Positions 1-8,511 of a stretch of DNA of 64,000 nt are shown in pieces. The DNA lies in NCBI RefSeq assembly GCF_003951285.1, contig NZ_RXFQ01000012.1:62001-126000 (forward strand). Direction: 5' to 3'. This DNA comes from Variovorax beijingensis. Its GTDB lineage: Bacteria; Pseudomonadota; Gammaproteobacteria; Burkholderiales; Burkholderiaceae_C. The notes below the pieces were generated by a model. It saw only the letters and a program-made list of their open reading frames with translations. It did no database searches and was not told the DNA's origin. The number at the start of each line of letters is the position of its first letter. The first letter of the stretch is position 1. Both the position numbers and the translations under genes were made by a program.

Positions 1-165
1 AGACGGGGCGAGGCAGATCTTGCAGACCAAGTGGATCGTTTCGTCGAAAGAATGCCGGACATGCAAACCGACTCGCAGCGACTGGCCGACCACTGGAAAG
101 AGCAGATCAGACGCCGAACTCCAGACCGCGACAATGCTCAGCCGCCCGGAACGCGCACCCGGTGA
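1..165 (+). CDS. C-terminal end of a conjugation-associated protein (partial)
   Basis: Frame 1 is open from the window edge to a TGA at 163-165 and gives the last 54 residues of a protein. The tail is charged and helical, with residues such as DQVDRFVERMPDMQT near its start. It resembles the C-terminal tails of large plasmid transfer proteins, but too little is present to assign a family. It converges on the TraX-like gene and lies next to an LPD7 gene and a type IV secretion locus, so a relaxase or another large transfer protein is a reasonable guess. The function is inferred from position only. Confidence 0.4.
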   Translation, partial: RRGEADLADQVDRFVERMPDMQTDSQRLADHWKEQIRRRTPDRDNAQPPGTRTR

Positions 166-240
166 ACGCGATGCGCACTCGAACGCAGACCGACCCCATG
201 CCGCGGCATTGGATCGGTATCGGAGCATCCCCCCCGGGGG

Positions 241-957
241 TCAATTTTCGGTGACGATCAACACCAGGGCGATCAGCGAGAGGTGAATTGGATAGAAGGC
301 GTAGAAGACCCACCGACTGCGCGGCAACGGGATCTCGACCTGCCGAGCTCCCCCGATCAAGAGCAGGGCGGCCACTGCGGCGAAGTTGCCGTTGATGGCA
401 GTGAGTGAAGCCATTGCCAAGGCCCACAACAGCATTCGCAGACCATTGGGCCTGCGCAGGAACGCCCAGGAGCCCAGGCAGCAGAGCAGCGCCGGCCACC
501 AGAACTCCACCACGGCGCCACCAACGAGGAAGGCGATCAAGGCCGTGCAGCGCGCGGCCCAGCCGTCCCGCTCCAGCAGCCAGACGATCAGCGTTGCCAG
601 GAAAAGGGTGGCGAGGATGTTCAACGGCCACCAGCCGACCAGATGAACGAAAGCGGGTGTCGCCAGCAGGGCAAAGATCGCCAGTCGCTTCATGACGCGC
701 AGGTGCAAGCCGCTCTCGAGCGCTCCGGGGCGTGTCAGGTTGACCATGAGCACGAAGCCGAAGAGCGGCATCGCCATGCGACCCAATGCGTAGAGAGCCG
801 GGCTCGACTCATGCAGCAGGTACTTGTTGATGTGATCGCCCGCCATGAGCAACAGACCGACCCATTTGAGCGCTTCGAGCGAGTCGTTCGAGATCGACCA
901 GGCGCTGACGGGCGGCTGAGTTTTCACTCGGTTGCGTATCTGGAGCCTTCGGGACAT
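241..957 (-). CDS. traX: TraX-family membrane protein
   Basis: This 238-residue protein is almost entirely hydrophobic, with about seven to eight predicted membrane segments. It carries the TraX pattern: an early GDHINKY-like stretch (about residues 40-46), then GRMAMPLFGFVL, and a C-terminal FYPIHL motif. TraX is the acetylase that modifies F pilin, and related proteins are common on conjugative plasmids of other types. Here it would sit in the inner membrane and could modify the VirB2 pilin, which is an inference. The gene lies downstream of the LPD7 gene on the same strand, separated by about 190 bp, and converges with the partial gene at the left edge. Confidence 0.75.
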   Translation of the reverse strand: MSRRLQIRNRVKTQPPVSAWSISNDSLEALKWVGLLLMAGDHINKYLLHESSPALYALGRMAMPLFGFVLMVNLTRPGALESGLHLRVMKRLAIFALLATPAFVHLVGWWPLNILATLFLATLIVWLLERDGWAARCTALIAFLVGGAVVEFWWPALLCCLGSWAFLRRPNGLRMLLWALAMASLTAINGNFAAVAALLLIGGARQVEIPLPRSRWVFYAFYPIHLSLIALVLIVTEN

Positions 958-1147
958 GGCGGCGGGACCGGTGGAATCCCTCGTGCATCAGGACGCTGGG
1001 GGCGGTTCAATACCACGACACTCCGAGTCGCAGGGCCTGTGCTTTCGAGGTGTTCCGCGCCAGCGCAGGACCGGAGAGAGGCGCGAACAACGCGCACGCA
1101 AGGCTGGACGAAAAGCTGCAAGCTTCAACTCCGGTTTCCAACGATTT

Positions 1148-2356
1148 CTAGACGCGCTCGTGGCTCAACGCCTCCCGGCTTCGGGCCGTGCGTTGGCGCG
1201 CATGCATGCGTGCGGGGCGCGGGAGTCGATCCGGAAGGTGGATGGCGCGGCCTTGCGCCACTGCCTCGGCGATCCGCTCGCGAATCAGCTGTACGAGGCG
1301 CTGCTGGGTGGACGGATCGCTGGTCACGCGCTGTGCGTACTGCTCTGCCAGCTTGAGATCCGCCGCCGCCGTGGCCAGTTCGGGGTGCCGACCCTGGGCC
1401 GCATCGGACAGCAATTCCCCGGTGCGTATGCGCATGGCGTGGCGTTCCATCGCGCGAAGGTGATCGGATGTCTCGATGCTCCACCGCGCACGTTGCGCGA
1501 CAATTTTCTTTTCGCCGACCAGCTCACCTTCCGCATTGCGGGCCGCCACCCGGACGTTGACCGGACGGGTGCCGAGTTGCGTGAGCACCACCGGGTCGCC
1601 GATGCGCGGTTGCGAGGCCGACTCTGCGAGGGCCCGCTCGAGGTCCGTACCCCAGATGGTGCGAGCCCCGGTCTCCGCGCGAACCATCACGTAGAAGGAC
1701 ATGCGCTGCGCCGGATCGAATTGATAGGGTGCGGCGGCGGCCGCCACGAGCATCCCCCTGACAGGCGATCTTGGTCCTCCGCGCTCGAATCGGCGGTCTT
1801 GCGGTTCTTCTTCGTGCGGACGAAGACCGGCACTGGGACCGGCTTCGGCGGGTACGGCGCCTTGGTGCATGGTTGCTGCTTCGCGGTCCAGCGACGTAGG
1901 TATCGGACTCCGTCCGCTCTCGTGCGAGGGCGACCCTCTTTTCTTCAACGCATGCTGGACCTGGAGGATTTCAGTCGAGGTCGGTTCGTAGCCTCGGGCC
2001 TCGATGCCTCGCAGTGCGGCTTCGTGCCACATGCCCTGGCGGAAGGTCTCGGTGCCCGTGAGTTCGATGACCCGCCAGCCGCGCGCTTCGGCGATCGCCA
2101 CGACACTGTGCAGTACCTCGCGGTTCTCGGTCTGCACGCGGAGACGGCCGCCGTCGTCGATGAACGCGAGGGTGCGGTCCGGGAAGAAGTAGCGATTGTC
2201 GATGCGCAGGTAGCGGCGCTCGATGGCATCGGGCACCCGGGAATGACCGCGGCCCGCAGCAGGCGCATCCCACTGGATGGAGCCCGCGCCATTCCAAGGT
2301 GCGGTGCTCTCGGTCCCGTTCGGAGCTTGGTTTCCGGAAGAATGGTCTGTGGACAT
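1148..2356 (-). CDS. LPD7-domain conjugal transfer protein
   Basis: The protein is about 402 residues. The start at 2356 is preceded by AAAGGAG, whereas a longer reading from 2452 has no ribosome site. The N-terminal third carries the 'large polyvalent protein domain 7' signature (RRYLRIDNRYFFPDRTLAF, then ELTGTETFR), a domain found in plasmid transfer proteins and relaxase tails. The C-terminal half contains the companion module YVMVRAETGARTIWGTDLERAL, followed by a charged, helical tail. It is probably the last gene of the secretion operon, 67 bp after virD4. The exact role is unknown; it may act in DNA processing or as a chaperone for the relaxase. Confidence 0.7.
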   Translation of the reverse strand: MSTDHSSGNQAPNGTESTAPWNGAGSIQWDAPAAGRGHSRVPDAIERRYLRIDNRYFFPDRTLAFIDDGGRLRVQTENREVLHSVVAIAEARGWRVIELTGTETFRQGMWHEAALRGIEARGYEPTSTEILQVQHALKKRGSPSHESGRSPIPTSLDREAATMHQGAVPAEAGPSAGLRPHEEEPQDRRFERGGPRSPVRGMLVAAAAAPYQFDPAQRMSFYVMVRAETGARTIWGTDLERALAESASQPRIGDPVVLTQLGTRPVNVRVAARNAEGELVGEKKIVAQRARWSIETSDHLRAMERHAMRIRTGELLSDAAQGRHPELATAAADLKLAEQYAQRVTSDPSTQQRLVQLIRERIAEAVAQGRAIHLPDRLPRPARMHARQRTARSREALSHERV

Positions 2357-2423
2357 TGCGGCTCCTTTCACGTGTGCTGTCAGGCAGGGCGATCCGGGCT
2401 GTCCGGACCGTCTCGATGTGGCA

Positions 2424-4379
2424 TCAGTCCAGGATTCGCGCCATGAACTCATCGGCGTGGCGCTTCAGGTCCTCGTCGCTGAGCTTCTCGGTGGGAATCT
2501 CCACGTCGTCGAAGTCGAACGAGAAGTCGTCCAGCTTCAAGTCGTCGTTCAATACATCGCCGGCCATGGTACCGGCCTGCCTGGCCGTCAGCGCGGCGCC
2601 ACCGTCCTGAGGCGTGGCGTTGGAGATGGATCCGGGACCCGTGCCGGGCGTGTCTCTCCTGTCATCGGGCGTTGCCGCCGGCGCGGTTGCGGCGACGCAG
2701 CCGGACTTGTCGATGTTCAGCTTCGGCACCGGTGGTGGTGGCAGTTCGCGCGGGGCAAAAAACCTGTCGCGAAAGTAGAGGATCCGGTGCGCCAGCACCG
2801 GCCGCAGGCCTTCGTAGAACAGGATCATCCGGTCCGGTCCCAGTTCCTTGACCTCCTGGGGCAGCAGCAGACGGCGCGGCTGCTCGCTGATGCTCACGGT
2901 CGGCTCCTTGTTCGTCCCGCCCCACATCGGGCGGCTGACGTTCTTCTGTCGGACGGTGTAGGTCCCCAGCTCGCGCGAGATGGCCTCGGCGTCCTCGTAC
3001 TCCTTGGGCGGGAACACGATGCGTGCGGCCAGCATCTTTCGGATCGACTTGGCGCCCTCGATACCGTACTTCTCGATCAGCTGCGAATTGGACTGGACGA
3101 TGACCACGGCGCGCACGTTATACCCGGGCAGGAAGGCCGTGGAGTCGGCGATGACGGGAATGCGCCCGAGCGCCGGAAATTCGTCGAGCATCAGGAGCAC
3201 CTGGTGGCGAAGCTCGGGATTGTTCTCGGGGAGTTCCCGCGTTTGCAGGCCGATCGCCTGCTGGAAGAACAGGTTCAGCAGCGGCTGCAGCCGGGCGATG
3301 TTGTCGGGGTTGATCTGGACATAGATCGAGATCGGGTGCTTGCGCAGTTCCCTCAGGTCGAAATCGTTGGCCGAGGTGGCCGCATCGATCATCGGGTTGA
3401 GCCACAGGTCCAGGCGGCTGGTGAAGGTCTTGCGGATGCTGGAGGCCGTGGTCGGTGCCAGGTCGATCACGTCATAGAGACTCTGCACCGCTTCCTGCGA
3501 CAAGGGGTACCCGGTGCGCTCGCAGGCGTCGATCACGCGCTTCCAGTGCTTCTGAAAGCCCTCGGCGTCGCTGGCCATGCCTTGACGCAGGATCTCGCCC
3601 AAGGTGCGCGTGGCACCCTTGGTCTCGAAGAGATAGAGGGCGATGCCCAGGAACAGAGATCGGGCCGAGGAGGTCCAGAAGGGATCGCCGGCCTGTGGAT
3701 CGGGAAAGAGCATCGTGCCGATGCGCTGCAGATCGTCGATGCAGCGGTAGGGCGTCTCGGAGACGTAGCCGAGCGGGTTCCAGCGTGCCGAGCGCTCGCG
3801 CTCGGACAGGGGATCGAACAGGTGCACCTGCTGCCCATGGGCCGCACGGAAGCCGGCGGTGCGCGTGAAGTTCTCGCCCTTGATGTCGCTGACGATGGCC
3901 GAGCCGGGCCAGTTCAGCAGATTGGGGATGACCACGCCGACGCCCTTGCCGCTGCGCGGCGGCGCCTCGAGTTCGACGCCCTGCTGGCCGGGAAGCACCA
4001 GGTAGCGATTGCCGAGCCGCCCCAGGATGATGCCGTGCTCGTTCAGGAGGCCCGATCGGGCGATCTCGCGACGGCTCGCGAATCGGGCATCGCCATGCAG
4101 CGGCCGGCGGCGGGGCAGCATGGCAATTCCGATCAAACCGAGCATCAGCCCCTGGGAGCCGGCCAGCGACGCAATGAGGACACGGCGCACGTCCGGCCGC
4201 TCGCCGTAGGCTTGCCAGTACTCGTGAAGGGTCAGCAGCGTGGCGCGCTGTGGCGGCAGATTCATCGCGATCAGGAACGCTTGGCCGGCTACGTACATGC
4301 CGACGAGCGCCGCCGCCAGCAGCGCGACCGCGATTCTGAAGGGGCTAGGCAAGCCTTCGGATCTTGGTGCCAGGGTCAT
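2424..4379 (-). CDS. virD4: Type IV secretion coupling protein VirD4/TraG
   Basis: This 651-residue inner-membrane ATPase links the relaxosome to the secretion channel. There are two N-terminal membrane segments (about residues 14-40 and 66-88). The Walker A motif APPRSGKG is at about residues 139-146 and is followed by the family block NLLNWPGSAIVSDIKGEN. The Walker B motif LLMLDEFPALGR lies near residue 394. The C-terminal 100 residues are acidic and poorly conserved, as expected for a substrate-recognition tail. The start overlaps the end of virB11 by 35 bases, which indicates translational coupling. Length and motifs are complete. Confidence 0.93.
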   Translation of the reverse strand: MTLAPRSEGLPSPFRIAVALLAAALVGMYVAGQAFLIAMNLPPQRATLLTLHEYWQAYGERPDVRRVLIASLAGSQGLMLGLIGIAMLPRRRPLHGDARFASRREIARSGLLNEHGIILGRLGNRYLVLPGQQGVELEAPPRSGKGVGVVIPNLLNWPGSAIVSDIKGENFTRTAGFRAAHGQQVHLFDPLSERERSARWNPLGYVSETPYRCIDDLQRIGTMLFPDPQAGDPFWTSSARSLFLGIALYLFETKGATRTLGEILRQGMASDAEGFQKHWKRVIDACERTGYPLSQEAVQSLYDVIDLAPTTASSIRKTFTSRLDLWLNPMIDAATSANDFDLRELRKHPISIYVQINPDNIARLQPLLNLFFQQAIGLQTRELPENNPELRHQVLLMLDEFPALGRIPVIADSTAFLPGYNVRAVVIVQSNSQLIEKYGIEGAKSIRKMLAARIVFPPKEYEDAEAISRELGTYTVRQKNVSRPMWGGTNKEPTVSISEQPRRLLLPQEVKELGPDRMILFYEGLRPVLAHRILYFRDRFFAPRELPPPPVPKLNIDKSGCVAATAPAATPDDRRDTPGTGPGSISNATPQDGGAALTARQAGTMAGDVLNDDLKLDDFSFDFDDVEIPTEKLSDEDLKRHADEFMARILD

Positions 4380-5493
4380 ACCAGATCTCCCGAACGATGC
4401 GCCGCAGCAGGCCGTCCCGACGCTCTCGCGCGCACTGCACGACGATGTCCACGCTCATCTGCGCCAGTTCCACGCCGTCGCGCGTGGTCATGCCGTGGCC
4501 CGCCTGACTGCGCTTCATCAGCTGCGCCAGCGCCACGAAGGCCATCTCCGCGCTGTCCGCGTGCACGCTGGTGATCGAGCCTGGGTGGCCGGTGTTCACG
4601 GACACCAGATAGTCGTAGACCTCTTCGCCGGTGCGAAGCTCGGACACGAACACCCGGTCGGGACGTTGCCGCTTGGCGCTGGCGAGCAGTTGGCCGGGCG
4701 TGACCTCGGCCTGCCCCTGGGCGCCTTGCGAATAGAAGAGCCTCACGTGGTTGGGCTGGTTGCGCAGCGACAGCTCCTTCACGTCCTCGATGGTGATCAA
4801 GCGGTCCTCGGACGGCACCTCGAGGATCAGCGCCTTGCCGACCGTGGTCTTGCCGGAGCCGGTGGCGCCGGACAGTAGGATGTTCTTGCGAAACCGGACG
4901 GCGCGTCGCAGGAAGGGCACGAATTGCCGGCGTGCGAGGAGATCTGTCAGCTCCCGGTCTGCGGGTGACAGGGACGCCAGTTCAGATTGGCGCGCCGGAG
5001 TCGCGGGAGCGCTGCACGTGGTCTCGAAGATGTGCAAATTCCCCAGCTCTTCGAGGGTCCAGAGCGTGTTCGAGGGACGCCGGATCGTGATCGAGACGGT
5101 CCGGTCCAGGGTCGCGGGCGGCAGCACGATCTGGATTCTTTCGCCGCCCGGAAGCGTGGCGGACAGGAGTGGCTCGTTGGCGGAGATGCGCTGTCGCGTG
5201 AAGTTGGCCACCAGCTTGGCGATGGACATGCACCAGTCGAAGGTCGCGAACGGCAACGCCTCGCGTGCCCAGCCGGACTGCCGTTCCACGAAGGCTGCAC
5301 CGGGCTCGTTGATGCAGATCTCGGTCACCGCGGGATCACCCAGTAAGTGGCCGAGCGGACCAAGAAAGAGAGCAAGCGACGACGGTGGCTCTGCGGAGGC
5401 TTCGTCATGCGCGTGCGCCCGCACCGGCTGCCAGTCGCCTGTGGCGGCGCCGGGCTCGCCATCAAGGCATGGCCGGTTCGGTTCGAAGCGCAT
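4345..5493 (-). CDS. virB11: Type IV secretion ATPase VirB11
   Basis: The protein is about 382 residues. The start at 5493 is chosen because AGGAG lies six bases upstream; a longer frame from 5514 lacks a ribosome site. VirB11 is a hexameric cytoplasmic ATPase that powers pilus assembly and substrate transfer. The Walker A motif GATGSGKT is at about residues 209-216, followed by TIEDVKELSL (Asp box) and the His box region TGHPGSITSVHADS. The N-terminal domain has the usual PAVTEICINEPG block. The gene overlaps the end of virB10 by 32 bases. Confidence 0.93.
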   Translation of the reverse strand: MRFEPNRPCLDGEPGAATGDWQPVRAHAHDEASAEPPSSLALFLGPLGHLLGDPAVTEICINEPGAAFVERQSGWAREALPFATFDWCMSIAKLVANFTRQRISANEPLLSATLPGGERIQIVLPPATLDRTVSITIRRPSNTLWTLEELGNLHIFETTCSAPATPARQSELASLSPADRELTDLLARRQFVPFLRRAVRFRKNILLSGATGSGKTTVGKALILEVPSEDRLITIEDVKELSLRNQPNHVRLFYSQGAQGQAEVTPGQLLASAKRQRPDRVFVSELRTGEEVYDYLVSVNTGHPGSITSVHADSAEMAFVALAQLMKRSQAGHGMTTRDGVELAQMSVDIVVQCARERRDGLLRRIVREIWYDPGTKIRRLA

Positions 5494-6799
5494 AGACGCT
5501 CCTGAAATCCACATCGCGGGCGACCAGGATCTGGATCCGCTCGCCCTGGCTCTTGATCACGGTCGGCGGGATCGACACGGTGCTGCGCAGCACCTCCGTG
5601 ATGACGTCGCGACTGCCCTGGGGGGCGAGCACCACGTCGCCGCTGCTGCCGACAGACGTGCCGCCTTGCTGGTGGGCGGCGATCGTCTGCATCGTGCCGT
5701 CGATCACCGAGATCAAGACCGCGGCACCGAAGCGATCCCAGAAATGGGTGTCGACGAAGCCGGGGAGGCCGCTGCGCCCCAATTCGTCGGTGCCCGGGGA
5801 AGCCAGCTGGACCACGACGCCGGTCGGCGTGCGCGCTTCGTTCCAGACGATGAAGACGCGGCCCTGTCCCTGTCGCGGCGTTCCACGCTGTTCGCCGACG
5901 TACTTGGTGCCACGCTCCAGCAGCACGACCTTGCCGTCTGCCCCGTAGATATCGCTCGCGCCGATGCAGGTGGCCATGCCCTCATAGGTGGAATCGATGG
6001 CGGTTTCCAGCGTGCAGTCGATGAATGCGCCCTTGGGCAAAAGCATGCGCCGTGTCGGCAGGGTCTGGGCGACGACCGCCGGGGTCGGCGTGGGCCGAAG
6101 GCTGGCGGCGAGCTGACCGCCGCCGGGTGCCGCCGAACCGGCGTAGGGAGGCTGCAGCGCACCGATCAGCTGGGCCATGCTTGGCACGCCGCCGGCAGGC
6201 GGCATCGCCGGATCCGCGAACGTGTGCGGCGTGGTGGCGCTGCGCGCCTGAGCGGCTTGGGCGCGCCGAAGCACCGGGGCGCCCAGCTGTCGTTCCAGTG
6301 CGATCTGCTCGGGTGTCTTCTGCGGCGGTCCCGTGTTGGCGCCGTTCGCCGACGGAGGCGGCGGGGAGGGAGGGGCGGCAGTCGCTGCTGCTTCCGGCGC
6401 CGCTCTGGGCGGATGGATGCGGCCGAGCGGCGGAACCTTCATCTCGCCACCGGCGCGCGCAGCAGCCGCCTTTCTCGCAGCCTCTTCGGCCTCCTGGGTC
6501 TTGGCGTACTGGGTGTTGTAGTACCAGAACAGGAATCCGGCGCCCAGCAGCATGATCGCTGTCAGCGCCAGGAACCCGCTGATGCGCGACTGGATGGAGC
6601 GCTCGCGATTGACCGATGGAATGGCGCGCTCGCCCTGGATCGTCGGGCGCTCTTCGGCTGCCCGGAACGTCCCGTTTCCCGAGGCCGCGGCTCGCTGCGT
6701 TGACAGGATCTCTCCGGTGTCCGGGTCGATCTCGGGCGCGTCGCCATGCTCCTGGGGATCGGTCCGGGACGCGCGGCGGGGCTCGCTCATCCAGGTCAT
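5462..6799 (-). CDS. virB10: Type IV secretion core protein VirB10
   Basis: The protein is about 445 residues, starting at 6799 after AGGAGAGGGG; its ATG overlaps the TGA of virB9 (ATGA). VirB10 spans both membranes as part of the core complex. One membrane segment is at about residues 74-94 (ISGFLALTAIMLLGAGFLFW). It is followed by a proline-rich periplasmic linker and the C-terminal TrbI/VirB10 domain, with RMLLPKGAFIDCTLETAI and WNEARTPTGVVV. The antenna region and final beta strands appear intact. Confidence 0.93.
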   Translation of the reverse strand: MTWMSEPRRASRTDPQEHGDAPEIDPDTGEILSTQRAAASGNGTFRAAEERPTIQGERAIPSVNRERSIQSRISGFLALTAIMLLGAGFLFWYYNTQYAKTQEAEEAARKAAAARAGGEMKVPPLGRIHPPRAAPEAAATAAPPSPPPPSANGANTGPPQKTPEQIALERQLGAPVLRRAQAAQARSATTPHTFADPAMPPAGGVPSMAQLIGALQPPYAGSAAPGGGQLAASLRPTPTPAVVAQTLPTRRMLLPKGAFIDCTLETAIDSTYEGMATCIGASDIYGADGKVVLLERGTKYVGEQRGTPRQGQGRVFIVWNEARTPTGVVVQLASPGTDELGRSGLPGFVDTHFWDRFGAAVLISVIDGTMQTIAAHQQGGTSVGSSGDVVLAPQGSRDVITEVLRSTVSIPPTVIKSQGERIQILVARDVDFRSVYALRTEPAMP

Positions 6800-7638
6800 G
6801 GCCCCTCTCCTGCAGTGATGCGCCGCACACCTGTTGCGCTGGTGTTGGTGGGGGTGCGCGCGCCGCCGCCGACGAAGGACCGGTTGATCACGCAACCGAC
6901 CAGCCCTCCCCGCCGCAGCACAATGCGGTGCGCCACGCGGTGAATCACTACCTCGTCCGCGTCGACGTTGAAGTTCAACAGCGATTCGGACCCGTCGTCG
7001 TTCTGGACGAACATCGCCGGGAAGTCGGAGCGCGCGTGGAAACGCAGACGCGTTTGCGCCCCGTCGTCATGGGCGCTCACGGGCTTGAGCGAATCGTTCC
7101 CGCAGAACCAGTAGTCGGAGTTGCGTGGCCGATCGGTCGCCCCTTCGCTCATGCGCGCCTCGGCCCGGCGCCGTTCCTGATCCTCGGCTGCCTTCCGGGC
7201 CTCGTCTTCTGGGTAGGTGAAACGTATCGAATAAACCATGCGCCTGGTGGCAGCGCCTACCGGCGTGATGGAGGAGACGGTGTAGTCGAAATGATAGGTC
7301 CGACGGTTCGTGAGGACAGTGAAGTTGGTCGCGGCGCGCGCTTCCTTGGGCTTGATGAAGAAGTGGTTGCGCTCGGCACCGATATCGAAGGCGCCGTTGT
7401 CGCCGGAGCCGAGGTTCACGAACTCCTCACCTTCGGCAAACTGCAGATGGATCTGGTAGCCCACGTACCCCTGCAAGCTGATGACGTCCGCCGGGTTGTA
7501 GGCAACCACCCGTACCCGGGCATCGACCTTTCCGGCAGCCGGCACGGTCGCGGCTCGGCCGTATTGCGCGGCGAGCGCCACACTTGCCGCCAGTCCGATC
7601 GCCAGCCGAAAGCCGCGGTGCACGCGCCGGGGCCTCAT
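6796..7638 (-). CDS. virB9: Type IV secretion outer-membrane complex protein VirB9
   Basis: This 280-residue protein has an N-terminal signal peptide (MRPRRVHRGF then a hydrophobic stretch ending near ALAAQYGRAA). VirB9 forms the outer-membrane core ring together with VirB7 and VirB10. The N-terminal domain has DARVRVVAYNPADVISL and ERNHFFIKPKEARAATNFTVLT. The C-terminal domain contains NSDYWFCGNDSLKP and FPAMFVQNDDGSESLLNF, typical of the VirB9/TrbG family. It overlaps virB8 by four bases and virB10 by ATGA. A cysteine in WFCG may take part in bonding with VirB7. Confidence 0.93.
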   Translation of the reverse strand: MRPRRVHRGFRLAIGLAASVALAAQYGRAATVPAAGKVDARVRVVAYNPADVISLQGYVGYQIHLQFAEGEEFVNLGSGDNGAFDIGAERNHFFIKPKEARAATNFTVLTNRRTYHFDYTVSSITPVGAATRRMVYSIRFTYPEDEARKAAEDQERRRAEARMSEGATDRPRNSDYWFCGNDSLKPVSAHDDGAQTRLRFHARSDFPAMFVQNDDGSESLLNFNVDADEVVIHRVAHRIVLRRGGLVGCVINRSFVGGGARTPTNTSATGVRRITAGEGP

Positions 7639-8357
7639 CGTGCATCCTGCCTGCCGGGTGTAACGCTAGCCGGGGCGACCTCGGGCTCGCGGCGGTATTC
7701 GACAACGCGAAAGCCCAGCGGGTTGAGCGAACGCGTCTTGTTGTCCGCCGACGGCGGGACATAGGCGAACTCGATCGTGGAGACCCAGTGGCTGGTCTGC
7801 TCGTCCCCGGTGCCGCCTGCGCGCGTCGAACGGGTGAAGCGGACCTGTGCCAGCTTGTCCTTCCCGCTCTCTAGCTTGAGGAAAGTGACCGATCGCACCT
7901 GCGCGCGGATGGAAGTGCCATCCTTGTAGACGGTCAGAGGCGAGGCCGGGTTGTCGGCGGCCCACAGGGCCGCCCACTCCTGGTTGAGACGGGGAGAGTT
8001 CTGAGAGGCGACCAATTCGTAGTCCGCTTCCGCGGTGCCGTAGAAATAACGCTCACGCGCAATCACGTAGTTCTGCAGCAGGTTGCGTGTCACGACCTGC
8101 TCGATGTCGGTCGTGCCTTCGTAGGCGGGAACGATGTCGACGATGCCGTTGCTGCTGTCGACCCGGATGAGAACGGGAACTGGCTCCTTCAGCGGCGCGA
8201 GCCCGCTGACGGCGGCGACGGCGAGAACCGCGATCAGTGCCGCCGATGTGGCGACGGCCCAGGCGATCCTGGTCGATCGCTCCGCCTGACGTGCACGGTC
8301 GAGTTCCCAGCTCTGGGCTTCGTGCAGGTAGTTCTCAAGGGAGGCGTCCCGGCGCAT
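7635..8357 (-). CDS. virB8: Type IV secretion scaffold protein VirB8
   Basis: The protein is about 240 residues. The start at 8357 follows AGGAG, and a longer frame from 8381 lies inside the upstream lipoprotein gene. VirB8 is a bitopic inner-membrane assembly factor. It has one membrane segment (IAWAVATSAALIAVLAVAAVSGL, about residues 32-54) and a periplasmic domain containing NYVIARERYFY and HWVSTIEFAYVPP. The gene starts within the preceding virB7-like reading frame, so the two are translationally coupled. Confidence 0.92.
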   Translation of the reverse strand: MRRDASLENYLHEAQSWELDRARQAERSTRIAWAVATSAALIAVLAVAAVSGLAPLKEPVPVLIRVDSSNGIVDIVPAYEGTTDIEQVVTRNLLQNYVIARERYFYGTAEADYELVASQNSPRLNQEWAALWAADNPASPLTVYKDGTSIRAQVRSVTFLKLESGKDKLAQVRFTRSTRAGGTGDEQTSHWVSTIEFAYVPPSADNKTRSLNPLGFRVVEYRREPEVAPASVTPGRQDAR

Positions 8358-8496
8358 TGACCGCTCCTGATGGGGAAACACCGCCCGAGATGTTGATCGG
8401 TGTGAGTGGCCCTTCGCAGTCCGGCGGTGCGGGCGGGCGAGTGCCGCATGCCGCCAGGAGAAGGGTAAGCAGAGAAAGGATGATCGAGGGCTTCAT
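8335..8496 (-). CDS. virB7: VirB7-like lipoprotein (53 residues)
   Basis: A small gene starts with ATG at 8496 and ends with TGA at 8337-8335. It encodes 53 residues: a short positive start (MKPS), a hydrophobic stretch and the lipobox LLAAC with the lipidated cysteine at residue 17. The remainder is a short proline-rich tail with one further cysteine, at residue 27. VirB7 proteins are tiny outer-membrane lipoproteins that cap VirB9. Its position between virB6 and virB8 matches the usual gene order. The 3' end overlaps the start of virB8 by 23 bases. The family assignment rests on size, lipobox and position rather than on sequence similarity. Confidence 0.75.
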   Translation of the reverse strand: MKPSIILSLLTLLLAACGTRPPAPPDCEGPLTPINISGGVSPSGAVNAPGRLP

Positions 8497-8511
8497 CTGC
8501 ACACTCCGCCG

